From positions 3,710,164 through 3,774,163 of the forward strand of contig NZ_CP063356.1 of assembly GCF_001866075.3 (NCBI RefSeq): 64,000 nt of DNA, written 5' to 3'. Position 1 is the first letter of the stretch. Each line of letters opens with the position of its first letter. Both the position numbers and the translations under genes were made by a program. This DNA comes from Anaerobacillus isosaccharinicus. GTDB lineage: Bacteria > Bacillota > Bacilli > Bacillales > Anaerobacillaceae. Of the stretch, positions 25,332-35,313 are shown one piece after another. The notes under the pieces are model-generated. The model had not been told where the DNA came from and made no database searches. It was given only the letters and a program-made list of their open reading frames with translations.

Positions 25332-25589
25332 TTGCCTTATATTAAAAACAAACAACAAGCATTCCAAGCAGCTCAGCAAGCTTTTGTTCAAGCTGAGGAA
25401 GCGACAAGCAGTTTACAGCCTCATGACGAGGATTTTGGTCATCATTTAAAGCAAGCAGAGCGTGAAATTAGGGAAGCTGAGCAAGTGATCCAAAAAGCTC
25501 TAATAAATGCCTCTGAACACCAAAGAAATGAATTGCAAAAATTCGAGTCTGGGCTAGAAGAACTGAAAGGTCATTTAAATCAGTATTAA
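25332..25589 (+). CDS. Hypothetical helical protein, 85 aa
   Basis: TTG 25332 follows a strong GGGGGAG site. The product is Gln/Ala/Glu-rich and almost all helix (QQAFQAAQQAFVQAEEATSS, REAEQVIQKALINASEHQ), with no membrane segment or Cys. No family is recognised. It lies between two spore-protein genes and has its own terminator, so a sporulation role is possible but only inferred. Confidence 0.65.
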   Translation: MPYIKNKQQAFQAAQQAFVQAEEATSSLQPHDEDFGHHLKQAEREIREAEQVIQKALINASEHQRNELQKFESGLEELKGHLNQY

Positions 25590-25602
25590 TTATAGAAACG
25601 GA

Positions 25603-25629
25603 AAAACTCCACAGTTGCTGTGGAGTTTT
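25603..25629. terminator. Rho-independent terminator
   Basis: AAAACTCCACAG, loop TTG, CTGTGGAGTTTT. It lies between convergent genes and serves both directions. Confidence 0.88.
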
Positions 25630-25645
25630 CTACATGTTCATTAAT

Positions 25646-25795
25646 CTATTGACGCTTTTTTGTCTTTTTATTGTTTTGTTTTTGTGCTTCAGTTAAAGGC
25701 TCATTTGAAAACTCTTCATTATATCCTGTTCCAATACCTTGAGCACTAGCGTCGTTCATTCCTGGTCGAACGTGATTTGCTTTACGTTTTGCCAT
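25646..25795 (-). CDS. sspO: Small acid-soluble spore protein O
   Basis: A 49-aa protein starting [20 protein letters not shown] and ending NNKKTKKRQ, the pattern of SspO (CotK). A GGAGG site precedes ATG 25795. It is divergent from the aconitase gene, as in B. subtilis. Confidence 0.9.
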   Translation of the reverse strand: MAKRKANHVRPGMNDASAQGIGTGYNEEFSNEPLTEAQKQNNKKTKKRQ

Positions 25796-26021
25796 TATTT
25801 TCACCTCCATTTCGCTATGATATATCTTTTCTAAAATAATGATTTAATATGTTTAAAAACTCTTGAAGTAAGATTCCAATATGTGTGAAGTCAAAATCAA
25901 ACCACATTTGATAAAAATTTGCTATACTTAAAAAGAACATTTTTTTGAACTTTTTTCGAATAAACTATTTAGAGAATTGCGAAAATGTGGTATAAGATAA
26001 AGTAGAAGGAGGGTTTTACAT

Positions 26022-28751
26022 ATGACAAAGGAAAAAAATCTTTATAATTCACGTTCATCGTTTCAAGTAAACGGAAAAGAGTATAATTTTTACAAGCTGC
26101 AAGCAATTGAAGAGGCTGGTGTTGGTAGCGTTACCAAACTTCCTTATTCTATTAAAATTTTACTTGAGTCTGTTTTACGTCAATTTGATGGTTCAGTAAT
26201 CAAAGAAGAACATGTTGAAAACTTAGCAAAATGGGGAACAAACGAAGTCAAAGATATTGATGTACCTTTCAAGCCTTCTCGTGTTATTTTACAAGACTTT
26301 ACAGGGGTACCAGCTGTTGTAGATTTAGCCTCTTTACGTAAGGCAATGGCAGATTTAGGTGGAGATCCTAATAAGATTAACCCAGCTATTCCAGTTGATC
26401 TAGTAGTTGACCATTCAGTACAAGTAGATGAGTTTGGTTCTAGTGACTCATTAAGCAAAAATATGGATCTTGAATTTGAAAGAAATGAAGAGCGTTACAA
26501 GTTCTTAAGCTGGGCGCAAACCTCATTTGATAATTACCGTGCTGTACCACCAGCAACAGGAATTGTTCACCAAGTTAACTTGGAGTACTTAGCAAGCGTT
26601 GTTCAAACAGTTGAAAAAGACGGTGTATTAGAAGCATTCCCAGACTCTTTAGTTGGGACAGACTCTCATACGACAATGATTAACGGCCTTGGTATTCTTG
26701 GATGGGGTGTTGGTGGAATTGAAGCGGAAGCAGGAATGCTTCAACAACCTTCGTATTTCCCAGTTCCTGAAGTTATTGGTGTTAAATTACTAGGTTCACT
26801 TCCAAATGGAACAACTGCAACAGATTTAGCATTAAAGGTTACACAAGTACTTCGTGAGAAAAAGGTTGTTGGGAAATTCGTTGAATTCTTCGGACCTGGA
26901 CTTTCTGAAATGCCTTTGGCAGATCGTGCAACAGTTTCAAATATGGCACCTGAGTATGGTGCAACATGTGGTTTCTTCCCAGTTGACGACGAAGCCCTTA
27001 ATTACCTACGTCTTTCAGGTAGATCAGAAGAGCAAATTGCCATTGTAGAAGCATATTGCAAAGCAAACAGCTTATTCTATACTCCTGATAGTGAAGATCC
27101 GATCTTTACAGATGTAGTAGAAATTAATTTATCAGATATCGAGCCAAATCTTTCAGGACCAAAACGTCCTCAAGATTTAATTCCACTTTCAGCTATGAAG
27201 ACAGAGTGGAACAAGGCGTTAAAAGCACCTGCAGGAAGCAGTGGTTTCGGTCTTTCTGATGAAGAGATTGCAAAGCAAGTAACGGTTCAACATCCAAATG
27301 GTGAGTCGTCGACATTTGGTACAGGTTCAGTCATGATCGCAGCAATCACAAGCTGTACTAATACATCAAATCCATTCGTTATGCTTGGTGCTGGTTTACT
27401 AGCGAAAAAAGCCGTTGAAAAAGGGCTTAAAGTACCAGCTTATGTAAAAACAAGCTTAGCACCTGGATCAAAAGTTGTAACAGGTTACTTAAATGAAGCA
27501 GGCTTAACTTCTTACCTTGATCAATTAGGATTCAATACAGTTGGATACGGCTGTACAACTTGTATCGGAAACTCAGGTCCACTTCCTCAAGAAATTGAGA
27601 AAGCAATTGCTGAAAATGACTTAACCGTTACTTCAGTACTGAGCGGAAACCGTAACTTTGAAGGAAGAATTCATGCTTTAGTAAAAGCCAACTACTTAGC
27701 ATCACCACCTCTAGTAGTTGCTTATGCACTTGCTGGTAACGTAAATTTTGATCTTCAAAACGATTCGTTTGGTAAAGACAAAGATGGCAACGATGTTTTC
27801 TTTAAAGACATATGGCCAACAACTGAAGAAGTTAAAGCTGCTATGGCGCAAGCTGTTAAGCCTGAGCTATTCAAGAAAGAATACGAGCGTGTTTTTGAAG
27901 AAAATCAACGTTGGAACGATCTTAAGACTACTGAAGAAAATCTTTATAGTTTTGATCCAGATTCAACATATATTCAAAATCCGCCATTCTTTGAAAACTT
28001 ATCTCCTGAGCCAGAAGAAGTTAAAGAACTTACAGGATTAAACGTGATTGCTAAGTTTGGTGATTCAATTACGACGGACCATATTTCTCCTGCAGGTTCA
28101 ATTGGGAAAGACACACCAGCTGGAAAATACCTAGTGTCTAAAGGAATTGCACCAGCAGACTTTAACTCTTATGGATCACGTCGTGGTAATCACGAAGTTA
28201 TGATGAGAGGAACATTTGCAAACATCCGTATCAAAAACCAAATTGCCCTTGGTACAGAAGGTGGATATACAACGTACTGGCCTACTGGTGAAATCATGGC
28301 TATTTATGATGCGTGCATGAAGTATAAAGAAGAAGGAACAGGCTTAATCGTTCTTGCTGGTAAAGATTACGGAATGGGAAGTTCACGTGACTGGGCAGCA
28401 AAAGGAACAAACCTCCTTGGCATTAAAACAGTGATTGCAGAAAGCTTTGAAAGAATTCACCGCAGTAACTTAGTGTTAATGGGAGTGTTACCACTTCAAT
28501 TTAAAGATGGTGAAAGCCCAGAAACTCTTGGCTTAACAGGGAAAGAAGTATTTAATGTTCAAGTAACAGATGATATCAAACCAAGAGATTTAGTAACAGT
28601 AGTTGCTACAAACAAAGAAACTGGCGAAGAAAAGAAATTTGAAGTAGTCGCTCGTTTTGATAGTGAAGTGGAAATTGATTACTATCGTCATGGTGGTATC
28701 TTACCAATGGTACTTCGTGCTAAGCTTGCCGAAGAAAAAGCTAACGCTTAA
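26022..28751 (+). CDS. acnA: Aconitate hydratase
   Basis: A 909-aa [4Fe-4S] enzyme of the TCA cycle that converts citrate to isocitrate (citB in B. subtilis). Cluster ligands are the Cys in [10 protein letters not shown] (near residue 445) and the pair in [10 protein letters not shown] (near 511 and 514). The SRDWAAKG and [13 protein letters not shown] motifs of the swivel domain are present. Length is normal. The ATG follows AAGGAGG. A TATAAG-type -10 lies about 35 bp upstream. Confidence 0.98.
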   Translation: MTKEKNLYNSRSSFQVNGKEYNFYKLQAIEEAGVGSVTKLPYSIKILLESVLRQFDGSVIKEEHVENLAKWGTNEVKDIDVPFKPSRVILQDFTGVPAVVDLASLRKAMADLGGDPNKINPAIPVDLVVDHSVQVDEFGSSDSLSKNMDLEFERNEERYKFLSWAQTSFDNYRAVPPATGIVHQVNLEYLASVVQTVEKDGVLEAFPDSLVGTDSHTTMINGLGILGWGVGGIEAEAGMLQQPSYFPVPEVIGVKLLGSLPNGTTATDLALKVTQVLREKKVVGKFVEFFGPGLSEMPLADRATVSNMAPEYGATCGFFPVDDEALNYLRLSGRSEEQIAIVEAYCKANSLFYTPDSEDPIFTDVVEINLSDIEPNLSGPKRPQDLIPLSAMKTEWNKALKAPAGSSGFGLSDEEIAKQVTVQHPNGESSTFGTGSVMIAAITSCTNTSNPFVMLGAGLLAKKAVEKGLKVPAYVKTSLAPGSKVVTGYLNEAGLTSYLDQLGFNTVGYGCTTCIGNSGPLPQEIEKAIAENDLTVTSVLSGNRNFEGRIHALVKANYLASPPLVVAYALAGNVNFDLQNDSFGKDKDGNDVFFKDIWPTTEEVKAAMAQAVKPELFKKEYERVFEENQRWNDLKTTEENLYSFDPDSTYIQNPPFFENLSPEPEEVKELTGLNVIAKFGDSITTDHISPAGSIGKDTPAGKYLVSKGIAPADFNSYGSRRGNHEVMMRGTFANIRIKNQIALGTEGGYTTYWPTGEIMAIYDACMKYKEEGTGLIVLAGKDYGMGSSRDWAAKGTNLLGIKTVIAESFERIHRSNLVLMGVLPLQFKDGESPETLGLTGKEVFNVQVTDDIKPRDLVTVVATNKETGEEKKFEVVARFDSEVEIDYYRHGGILPMVLRAKLAEEKANA

Positions 28752-28755
28752 TAAG

Positions 28756-28788
28756 AAAAAAGCCAGTTTCATTAGAAACTGGCTTTTT
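28756..28788. terminator. Bidirectional terminator
   Basis: AAAAAGCCAGTTTC, ATTA, GAAACTGGCTTTTT between the convergent aconitase and 115-aa genes. Confidence 0.92.
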
Positions 28789-28789
28789 C

Positions 28790-29137
28790 TTATTTTTTTA
28801 AAACATAAGTTGCCCGATCTGTTTTTATTGTTAAAAATTCATTTGATGCTTCAATGGAATGAAGTTCGTGTAAGGGGAGTTCATAACTATCTAATGGTAA
28901 TTTCGATGATTTTCCGTCTTTTTGATAAACCGTTCCATGTCCTTGTAGTTGAATTGTGTATGGATCAACATAATCATCTTCGTCCTCTAATTGCTTTACG
29001 ATTTCAACGCCACTTAGAGCAAGCTTATTTGTATCTAAATCATCTCGTTCCTTTTTTTCAATCGTAATATCTGAGCCTACCCACTGATTTAATTCATTCA
29101 GTAAAAATTCAATGGATTTATTTGTCATTTTTGTCAT
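28790..29137 (-). CDS. Hypothetical protein, 115 aa
   Basis: I chose ATG 29137 because GGAGG lies 8 nt upstream; the longer frame from 29164 has no such site. The product is acidic and soluble (LLNELNQWVGSDITIEKK, VEIVKQLEDEDDYVDPYTI) with a predicted beta-rich C-terminus. No family is recognised. It is convergent with aconitase. Confidence 0.7.
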   Translation of the reverse strand: MTKMTNKSIEFLLNELNQWVGSDITIEKKERDDLDTNKLALSGVEIVKQLEDEDDYVDPYTIQLQGHGTVYQKDGKSSKLPLDSYELPLHELHSIEASNEFLTIKTDRATYVLKK

Positions 29138-29315
29138 AGGTAATACCTCCTTCACTGATTTCATAACTTAGCCAAGTTTTTATGATCAGGCTTTATGTAA
29201 CGCATAGACGCTCCTAATTATTATGATTTACCCTTACTTGCTTTAAAATGCATGTAAATAATTTAATCCTGACGTGAAATACTATAGGGGATTGTTAAAA
29301 AAGGGGGTAAAAAAG

Positions 29316-29447
29316 ATGGGTAGAACAAAAAATGCAAATGCGAATGCACAAAGAAATAATAACAAGAAAAAAATGGGGAAAAGTAATCACGCTTCAGAGC
29401 TATCTACTTTTTCTGAAATAGAAGCTAAAAAAATGAAAAATGACTAG
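29316..29447 (+). CDS. Small Asn/Lys-rich protein, probably a spore protein
   Basis: A 43-aa product starting MGRTKNANANAQRNNNKKKM after GGGGG. The composition (Asn, Lys, Gln, no Cys) is like small acid-soluble spore proteins, but I cannot place it in one Ssp family. It ends 11 bp before the DUF1657 gene and may be cotranscribed with it. Confidence 0.6.
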   Translation: MGRTKNANANAQRNNNKKKMGKSNHASELSTFSEIEAKKMKND

Positions 29448-29458
29448 GCGGTGTTTTA

Positions 29459-29668
29459 GTGACTATTCAAACGCAAATGCAACAAGCCATTGCCTCTGCA
29501 CAAACTGTTGAGGCAAGCCTTACACAATTCTCATTAGAAACTGAGAACCAACAAATGAAACAATTGTATAGTCAGTTAGCAGAGCAACAACGTGGTATTG
29601 TCACGCAACTTGAAGGACGGTATCAACAAATTCTTCATGAAGAACCACAATTTAATCAAAATCCATAA
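29459..29668 (+). CDS. DUF1657 family protein
   Basis: A 69-aa helical protein starting at GTG 29459. MQQAIASAQTVEASLTQFSL and QMKQLYSQLAEQQRGIVTQLE match the DUF1657 pattern of short helical proteins in spore formers. In other Bacillaceae these are encoded beside DUF421 (YetF-like) proteins and mobile spoVA operons; the DUF421 gene follows here, but no spoVA genes are seen. Confidence 0.82.
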   Translation: MTIQTQMQQAIASAQTVEASLTQFSLETENQQMKQLYSQLAEQQRGIVTQLEGRYQQILHEEPQFNQNP

Positions 29669-29775
29669 ATAATGGTGAGTTTTGAGTTTTGAGATAGTAG
29701 AAGGTGTCGCTTTGCTGCTCACTTGACTCTTGAAACTCAAGACTCCTAATTTTTATTAGATTGGAATGAAATTGA

Positions 29776-30516
29776 ATGTTTGAATTTTGGACTGGTGCTG
29801 AAGATTTACCGGTATACGCTTTTACAATCAGGGCATTTATTGTTTACGTTTATATTTTTATTATGATCAAAGTCCTAGGGCAACGCTCAATGGTTGCCAT
29901 TAATCCTATAGATTTTCTTTTTGCGGTAATTATAGGTGATGTAGTAGGGGAACCGTTAGCAGATGGTAGTATTGACTTGGCAGGTCCTTTTGCCGCTGCT
30001 GCTGTCATAGCTGGTTTGCATTTGTTTTTATCCTATATCTCGCTAAAAACACCTCGTTTTAGACGTGTGATCGAAGACGAGCCGATTATTCTTATTGAAA
30101 AGGGTAAAATCTTACATAAGGAACTAACAAAGGCAAAGATAACAGTAGAGTCTTTATTAATGGACATGCGTTTACAAGATGCCTCCGATTTGAATGAGGT
30201 TGACTACGCAGTCTTAGAATCCAATGGTCAAATTAGTGTTATTAAGAAACCCCAATTTCAATCTTTAACACCAAATGACATGCAACAACAACCACCACTA
30301 AAAGGGTACCCAACAGTCCTCATCCAAGATGGAAAAATCGTTAAACCAAATTTAAAGAAAGTTGGGACAAAGGGCTGGCTAGAGGAGCAACTCCAAAAAC
30401 ATGGAATCAATCACCACTCAGACTGTTTTCTTATGACGATGGATGAAGGTGGCCAAATTTATGTTAGCCAAATGAACAAACGTCAGGAGAACATTAAAAA
30501 CGAGATATTCAATTAA
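29776..30516 (+). CDS. DUF421/YetF-family membrane protein
   Basis: A 246-aa protein. Three N-terminal membrane helices (about residues 15-100) contain the conserved IKVLGQRSMVAINPIDFLFAVIIGD segment in shortened view, and a cytoplasmic DUF421 domain follows (LMDMRLQDASDLNEVDYAVLESNGQISV). Relatives act in spore membranes or germination; the biochemical role is not known. Gene order with DUF1657 is conserved. Confidence 0.9.
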   Translation: MFEFWTGAEDLPVYAFTIRAFIVYVYIFIMIKVLGQRSMVAINPIDFLFAVIIGDVVGEPLADGSIDLAGPFAAAAVIAGLHLFLSYISLKTPRFRRVIEDEPIILIEKGKILHKELTKAKITVESLLMDMRLQDASDLNEVDYAVLESNGQISVIKKPQFQSLTPNDMQQQPPLKGYPTVLIQDGKIVKPNLKKVGTKGWLEEQLQKHGINHHSDCFLMTMDEGGQIYVSQMNKRQENIKNEIFN

Positions 30517-30530
30517 ACCAATAGTTCATT

Positions 30531-30562
30531 AAAAATCTACATCAAAAAGATGTAGTTTTTTA
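30531..30562 (+). terminator. Rho-independent terminator
   Basis: AAAAATCTACATC, loop AAAAA, GATGTAGTTTTTT after the DUF421 gene. Confidence 0.85.
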
Positions 30563-30659
30563 TTGCGAAAATATAGTATGAAAATTCATTATATTATGTT
30601 TAAACTCCCCCCTTTTAGCTAATAATGTGAGTAAAAACATCTAGAGAAGGGTTGATCTA

Positions 30660-30800
30660 ATGAGAAAAATGAAAAAAATCTCTTTTGATGATTTAGTAAA
30701 GCAAAATAAGAAGGAACTTTTAAATGATGAAGAAGCAATGGAACAAATTGAAGAGCGCCTTGATAATAAGCATTACGAGCGATTAAAAGAAAGTTGGTAG
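30660..30800 (+). CDS. FbpB-family small basic protein
   Basis: A 46-aa protein starting MRKMKKISFDDLVKQNKKEL and ending LDNKHYERLKESW. It fits the FbpB pattern (RK-rich start, LVxxNKxELLxDxxxxxxIExRLExKH). In B. subtilis FbpB helps an iron-responsive small RNA repress targets. I see no clear Fur box upstream. The ATG has AGAAGGG nearby. Confidence 0.72.
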   Translation: MRKMKKISFDDLVKQNKKELLNDEEAMEQIEERLDNKHYERLKESW

Positions 30801-30920
30801 AGCCCTGTATTGGGTTTTACCAGCTTTTTTTATCCAAATAATTGAAAGGACTACAACAACTTCATCACATAGACAAGCTTTACATAGCAAATATTAAAGT
30901 TATGGAAGGGGGAGTGAACA

Positions 30921-31061
30921 ATGGCTAAATCAAAACATGCATTTGATAAGTTTCGACCAAATCATTTAGGGACACAACCAAGGGCTTCTGATAAAAACAA
31001 CGGGAAAAAAATGGGGACTAAAGGAAATGAGGAACCTGATTACGTTCCTCCAAAAGGATAA
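30921..31061 (+). CDS. sspN: Small acid-soluble spore protein N
   Basis: A 46-aa protein. PNHLGTQPRASDKNNGKKM and the basic ends are diagnostic of SspN. GGGGGAG precedes the ATG. It belongs to the group of spore protein genes around aconitase. Confidence 0.87.
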   Translation: MAKSKHAFDKFRPNHLGTQPRASDKNNGKKMGTKGNEEPDYVPPKG

Positions 31062-31079
31062 GATCGCTTAAAACATGTT

Positions 31080-31110
31080 AAGAGGCTACTCAAGTCGAGT
31101 AAGCCTCTTT
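31080..31110. terminator. Bidirectional terminator
   Basis: AAGAGGCTACTC, loop AAGTC, GAGTAAGCCTCTT between sspN and the convergent ligD polymerase gene. Confidence 0.85.
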
Positions 31111-32012
31111 TATAGTATCTAAAACAACTTTAAACGGTTGTTTCTTTTTGACTGTGAAAAAATCATGAAACGGAAATATCCCATCTGTTACTCGTTTGAT
31201 TCCTTCTTCTAATGGAAATTGTGTTGGATGGAGCTGATCACTTACTTCAGACCAATGTAATGGTGTTGCCATAAGTGCATCTTCGTTTCCTCTTAGCGAG
31301 TAGGGAGCGATAATTGTTTTTCCTTCCCCATGTTGGAGGAAATCGATGTAGAGACGGTTATTACGATTTTTCTTTAAACGTTCAGTGGTAAAGGATTTTG
31401 GGTATTTTGTTTCGAGAAAATTTGCAATAAAACTTGTGAAAATACGAGTCTCAGCATAAGAATACGTTTCGTTTAAAGGCAGGTAAATCTGAAGTCCTTT
31501 GTTTCCTGATGTTTTGACATAGGAATAAAGCTTTAAATTATCAAATACTTCTTTTAAAACTAGCGCCGCTTGAATGGCTAAGTGAAATTCTTTTTGTGAT
31601 GGCGGATCTAAATCAATGACAATTTCACTAGGCTGTTTATTGTTTATTGTTTGAAAAGGTATATGAAATTCGACTGCACCTTGATTTCCTAACCAGAACA
31701 TGGTTGCAAGCTTTGAACAAACGATGTAATCAATTCCTTCTGCTTGTTTTGTTTCTACGTAATCAGGCGCATAGTCAGGGCAGTTTTTTTTTGATAAAAG
31801 GATTCTTTATCAACACCATTTGGAAAGCGGATGACTGTTAATAATCGATCTTTTAGAAAAGGGAGCATATGGGGAGCAACCACAGTTAAAAATTTTAGAT
31901 AGTCATATTTTGTGATGCCTTTTTTGGGCCAAATGATTTTATCCATACTTGTTAATGTAACTAGTTCACCATCTACATTTAATTCAGCTCTCCCTTTGGT
32001 ATTGCTTCCCAT
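31090..32012 (-). pseudogene. ligD: LigD-type NHEJ polymerase (primase) gene with a frameshift
   Basis: The frame starts at ATG 32012 after GGGAGGAG (MGSNTKGRAELN, then TSMDKIIWPKKGITKYDYLK) and runs to VDKESFYQKK. The family continuation NCPDYAPDYVETKQAEG and FWLGNQGAVEFHIPF, with catalytic EIVIDLDPPS, is in another frame from there to 31090. The shift falls in a run of nine A (minus strand, 31794-31802). One extra A, or two fewer, restores a 307-aa product. Programmed slippage, phase variation, true loss or a sequencing error are all possible. Confidence 0.85.
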
Positions 32013-32914
32013 GTACACTCCTCCCAACTTTTATCAAAGCGAAATCTCCTGAACTTTGGGTGTCTAAGTTCATTTTTACTTATTTCTAAAAACTCAACCT
32101 CGATACAAATACTAGGGTTGACGTATGTTAGACTGTTTTCTGTTTTTACCTTATTTTTTTTTACAATCGTTGTTAATGCTTCTTTTTCTTCTTTCGTAAA
32201 GCCTTGGCCAACCTTGCCGATCAGTTTGGTTCCACCTTTATAAATACAACCGATATGAAAAAAGGCGTTAGCATCGTCATATGCTAAGATAAAAAAAGAA
32301 GCAATCATCATGTTCTTAATTTTTAGCCACTGTCTAGATCGTTGCCCTTCTTCCCAGAGGCTATCTTTTCGCTTTGCTATTAGACCTTCACCATTAGCAT
32401 CTGAGACCATTTTCCACAGTTTAGTGGAATCTTCATTAAAAGGGACATATTTAAGGAACTGTGGGTTTTGCCTCTTTTCAACCAACAGTTCTAACCGTCT
32501 CTTTCGTTTTAGAAAAGGTGTTTTTACAAGTGAATTTCCATCTTCCATAACTAAATCAAAGGCTAGAAAAATAACAGGATTTAGTTTTTTTGCTTGGTCA
32601 ATTTTTTCTTTGTTCTTTAGTCGACCCCTATGTTGGATTTTTTCAAAATTAGCTTTTAATTCTGAATCGAGGACACATAATTCCCCGTCTAATATGAGTG
32701 GATGCTTTAGAGTGGGGGTTAGGTGACGAAAAGCTTCAATGATTTCAGGAAATTGCTCATTTAGAATATTTAAATTTCGGCTAACAATGGTTGTTTCACC
32801 GGCCTCAACATAAATCATCGCTCGAAATCCGTCATATTTGACTTCGTAACCCCATTCCTCGCCTTTAGGAATTTCCGTCACTAATGACGGAAGCATTGGT
32901 TTCAAAAATTTCAA
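31979..32914 (-). CDS. ligD: ATP-dependent DNA ligase (LigD ligase part)
   Basis: A 311-aa ligase that seals double-strand breaks with Ku. Motif I is EVKYDGFRAM (Lys near residue 27), motif III/IIIa ILDGELCVLD and VIFLAFDLV, motif IV EGLIAKRKDS and motif V SRQWLKIKN. In B. subtilis the ligase and polymerase form one chain (YkoU). Here the ligase frame ends at 31979 and overlaps the separately started polymerase frame by 34 bp. It starts 2 bp after the Ku gene stop on the same strand. Confidence 0.92.
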   Translation of the reverse strand: MKFLKPMLPSLVTEIPKGEEWGYEVKYDGFRAMIYVEAGETTIVSRNLNILNEQFPEIIEAFRHLTPTLKHPLILDGELCVLDSELKANFEKIQHRGRLKNKEKIDQAKKLNPVIFLAFDLVMEDGNSLVKTPFLKRKRRLELLVEKRQNPQFLKYVPFNEDSTKLWKMVSDANGEGLIAKRKDSLWEEGQRSRQWLKIKNMMIASFFILAYDDANAFFHIGCIYKGGTKLIGKVGQGFTKEEKEALTTIVKKNKVKTENSLTYVNPSICIEVEFLEISKNELRHPKFRRFRFDKSWEECTWEAIPKGELN

Positions 32915-32916
32915 GA

Positions 32917-33726
32917 TTAACCAGTCGCTTTCTTTTTCCTAGTAGTTTTCCGCTTTTTCGGTGCCGTTTGATCGATACTTGCTTGTAATGCTTCCATTAA
33001 ATCAACTACATTTGCCTGTGGTGTTTCCTTAGAAGTTTTGACTTCGTTGCCAGTAATTTTTGCTTGTATTAAGTCCATTAAGGCAGTCCGATAATCATCA
33101 GTGTATTTCTCAGGTTCAAATTGAGTTGTTAATTGCTCGATAAGTTGGATCGCTGTTTCCATTTCTTTTTCACTTAATTCAACATTTTCTGGAACACCTG
33201 GTACTTGATCTACATTCCGAACTTCATCTGGGAAATAAATCGTTTCTAGGACTAGGGAATTTTTATAGACACGTACGATGGCTAAGTGTTGTTTTGAACG
33301 AATCGTGATTTTTGCTACACCGATTTTACCGGACTTTTCCATCGCTTGTTTTAGCAGCATATATGCTTTTTGGCCGTTATCATTTGGTCCCATAAAATAA
33401 GAACGATTAAAGTAAATTGGGTCGATTTCTTCAAGCTTTACAAAATCAATAATTTCAACACTTTTGTTCTGTTCAAGTTCAATTTTTTCTAAATCATCGG
33501 CTTCTAGTAGGACAAACTTCCCTGGTTCGTATTCATACCCTTTTACAATTTCTGCATTATCAACTTCCTTATCGCAAACAGGGCAAGTCCGTTCATATTT
33601 GATTGGACTGTTACATTCCTTATGAATCATTCTAAGTTTAATGTCCTTATTTTCAGTTGCGGAATATAGTTTTATCGGTATATGAACCAGACCAAAACTG
33701 ATCGAGCCCTTCCACATAGTATGCAT
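32917..33726 (-). CDS. ku: Ku protein (bacterial NHEJ)
   Basis: A 269-aa DNA-end-binding protein. MWKGSISFGLVHIPIKLYSA is the classical N-terminus, the CPVCDKEVD segment follows, and a Lys-rich tail (PKKRKTTRKKKATG) is typical. It heads the operon with the ligase and polymerase genes. In spores it helps repair breaks during germination. Confidence 0.96.
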   Translation of the reverse strand: MHTMWKGSISFGLVHIPIKLYSATENKDIKLRMIHKECNSPIKYERTCPVCDKEVDNAEIVKGYEYEPGKFVLLEADDLEKIELEQNKSVEIIDFVKLEEIDPIYFNRSYFMGPNDNGQKAYMLLKQAMEKSGKIGVAKITIRSKQHLAIVRVYKNSLVLETIYFPDEVRNVDQVPGVPENVELSEKEMETAIQLIEQLTTQFEPEKYTDDYRTALMDLIQAKITGNEVKTSKETPQANVVDLMEALQASIDQTAPKKRKTTRKKKATG

Positions 33727-33879
33727 AATTTGCCACTCCTTCTTAGTGTATTTCTATTAGTATGCACGTCTAAATCTAGGAAAAGTCTGTAACCTTTTAC
33801 CTGAGAAAAAAAATACTTGTCAAAAGGGGCTTAACGGTTTCATAATGGAGTAGAATGAGCTTGTTTACTAAAAAAGGAA

Positions 33880-34401
33880 GTGTTTCAAATTCAATCTCAA
33901 CGAAAAAGTCATACTAATAAAAGTGTTCAAAAACGAAAACAAAATAAAATTAAAAATCTATTACTCATCGGCTTCCTTGTTTATTTAATGCTGGTCATTT
34001 ACGTAACGTTGTTTGCATGGAATTATGGAGCCTCGCTTGGTCCTGCTGGGCCGGGGGGAAGAAATTATAACTTTATTCCGTTTCGAAGTATTTATCGTAT
34101 TGCAGTTTACAGTCCAACTATTGTTGATCCAATTAAAATCTTAATCGGGAATATTATTTTGTTTATTCCATTTGGATTTTTAGCGCCAATTGCAATTAAA
34201 AAGTTAAGAAAATCAGTGCTGATAACAACAGGCCTTGGGATGTTACTATCGATTGCAATTGAAAGTAGTCAATTTTTATTTACGTATCGAGTATCAAATA
34301 TTGATGACGTCATTTTAAATACGTTAGGAGCTTTTATAGGGGCAGTGATGATTAAAATTTGCTTTTTTGTCAAATCAAAAATCATTTACTTTAAAACATA
34401 A
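33880..34401 (+). CDS. VanZ-family membrane protein
   Basis: A 173-aa protein with four to five membrane helices. The VanZ features are NYNFIPFRSI, LIGNIILFIPFGFLAP, IAIESSQFLF and RVSNIDDVILNTLGAFIG. The start is uncertain: GTG 33880 overlaps the GGAAG site, and no better start is clear. The function of most members is unknown; VanZ itself lowers teicoplanin sensitivity. Confidence 0.85.
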   Translation: MFQIQSQRKSHTNKSVQKRKQNKIKNLLLIGFLVYLMLVIYVTLFAWNYGASLGPAGPGGRNYNFIPFRSIYRIAVYSPTIVDPIKILIGNIILFIPFGFLAPIAIKKLRKSVLITTGLGMLLSIAIESSQFLFTYRVSNIDDVILNTLGAFIGAVMIKICFFVKSKIIYFKT

Positions 34402-34457
34402 AAAGGATGAACCAAAAGTAATAGCGGTTGCTAGCACTTTTTGGCTCATCCTTTTTA
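34400..34457. terminator. Bidirectional terminator
   Basis: AAAAGGATGAACCAAAA pairs with TTTTTGGCTCATCCTTTT around a 20-nt loop between convergent genes. Confidence 0.85.
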
Positions 34458-35093
34458 TTTGTTCTGCTCTTTTTGTTGAAACAATGACTTTTTCCAGCGG
34501 GAATAAAAATAGATCGTCATTAAGATAATCAAAGCATAAATACCAATAACAAATAGTACTTCTTGATTACTCGAGACAAAAGAGTGCCCTAACACGGCGA
34601 ATAAAAGCATCGCAGGAATTTTCCCTAAACTTGACGCAACTGCATAGCTAATGAACGATACTCGGCTTACCGCACTATAAGCATTAATAACGATTGAAGG
34701 AATGAATGGGATCAATCGAGAGACTAAAATCGTAATAAATGCATTTCGCTCAAACATTAATGTAATCATTTCCAATTTTTTATAGCGATGGATAACTTTT
34801 AAACCATAGTTTTGAAAAACAAAGCGGATAAAAAGAAACATAATTAAAGATGCTGCCGTCGAAGCGACCCATGTGACAAATCCGCCTAAAAATGTCCCAT
34901 ACATCGCACCGATAATTCCACCAATTATCGGGAATGGGATGATTGGAAATAACGCAAAAAGAGTGGCGATAAACATCACTAAAAAGATAGAGCTATCTTT
35001 CGTTTGTTGAAACCAAAACAACAATTCATCTTGATAAACGAAGATGGAAATGGCAATAAATAAATAAAAAATAAACATTAAAAGCTTATTCAT
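34455..35093 (-). CDS. TVP38/TMEM64 (DedA-like) membrane protein
   Basis: A 212-aa membrane protein. The VTT domain shows FPIPFPIIGGIIGAMYGTFLGG in shortened form, then SRLIPFIPSIVINAYSAVS, with five or six membrane helices. Relatives act in lipid scrambling or membrane maintenance. It is convergent with the VanZ gene. Confidence 0.88.
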   Translation of the reverse strand: MNKLLMFIFYLFIAISIFVYQDELLFWFQQTKDSSIFLVMFIATLFALFPIIPFPIIGGIIGAMYGTFLGGFVTWVASTAASLIMFLFIRFVFQNYGLKVIHRYKKLEMITLMFERNAFITILVSRLIPFIPSIVINAYSAVSRVSFISYAVASSLGKIPAMLLFAVLGHSFVSSNQEVLFVIGIYALIILMTIYFYSRWKKSLFQQKEQNK

Positions 35094-35313
35094 GTTGACG
35101 GTTCTCCTATCAGAAAAGCATTGAGCTTTTTTTCGTGCTTTTAGGAATATAGTTTGGCTAGTCCCTTTTTTAATTTTACCATAAAAGAATTGAAGAACCT
35201 CTTAGAATTGCTTTTAAGTCTGAGAGAATATTCTTTTCATCTGTTAACAAGTTTGTTATGATATTAATACAATAAAACAAAGTGGTTAACTCGGATTTGT
35301 AGGAGGAGTATTT

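Noticed and set aside
25801-26021. Riboswitch before aconitase
   Set aside because: No conserved riboswitch core is visible; only a plausible -10 box is seen.
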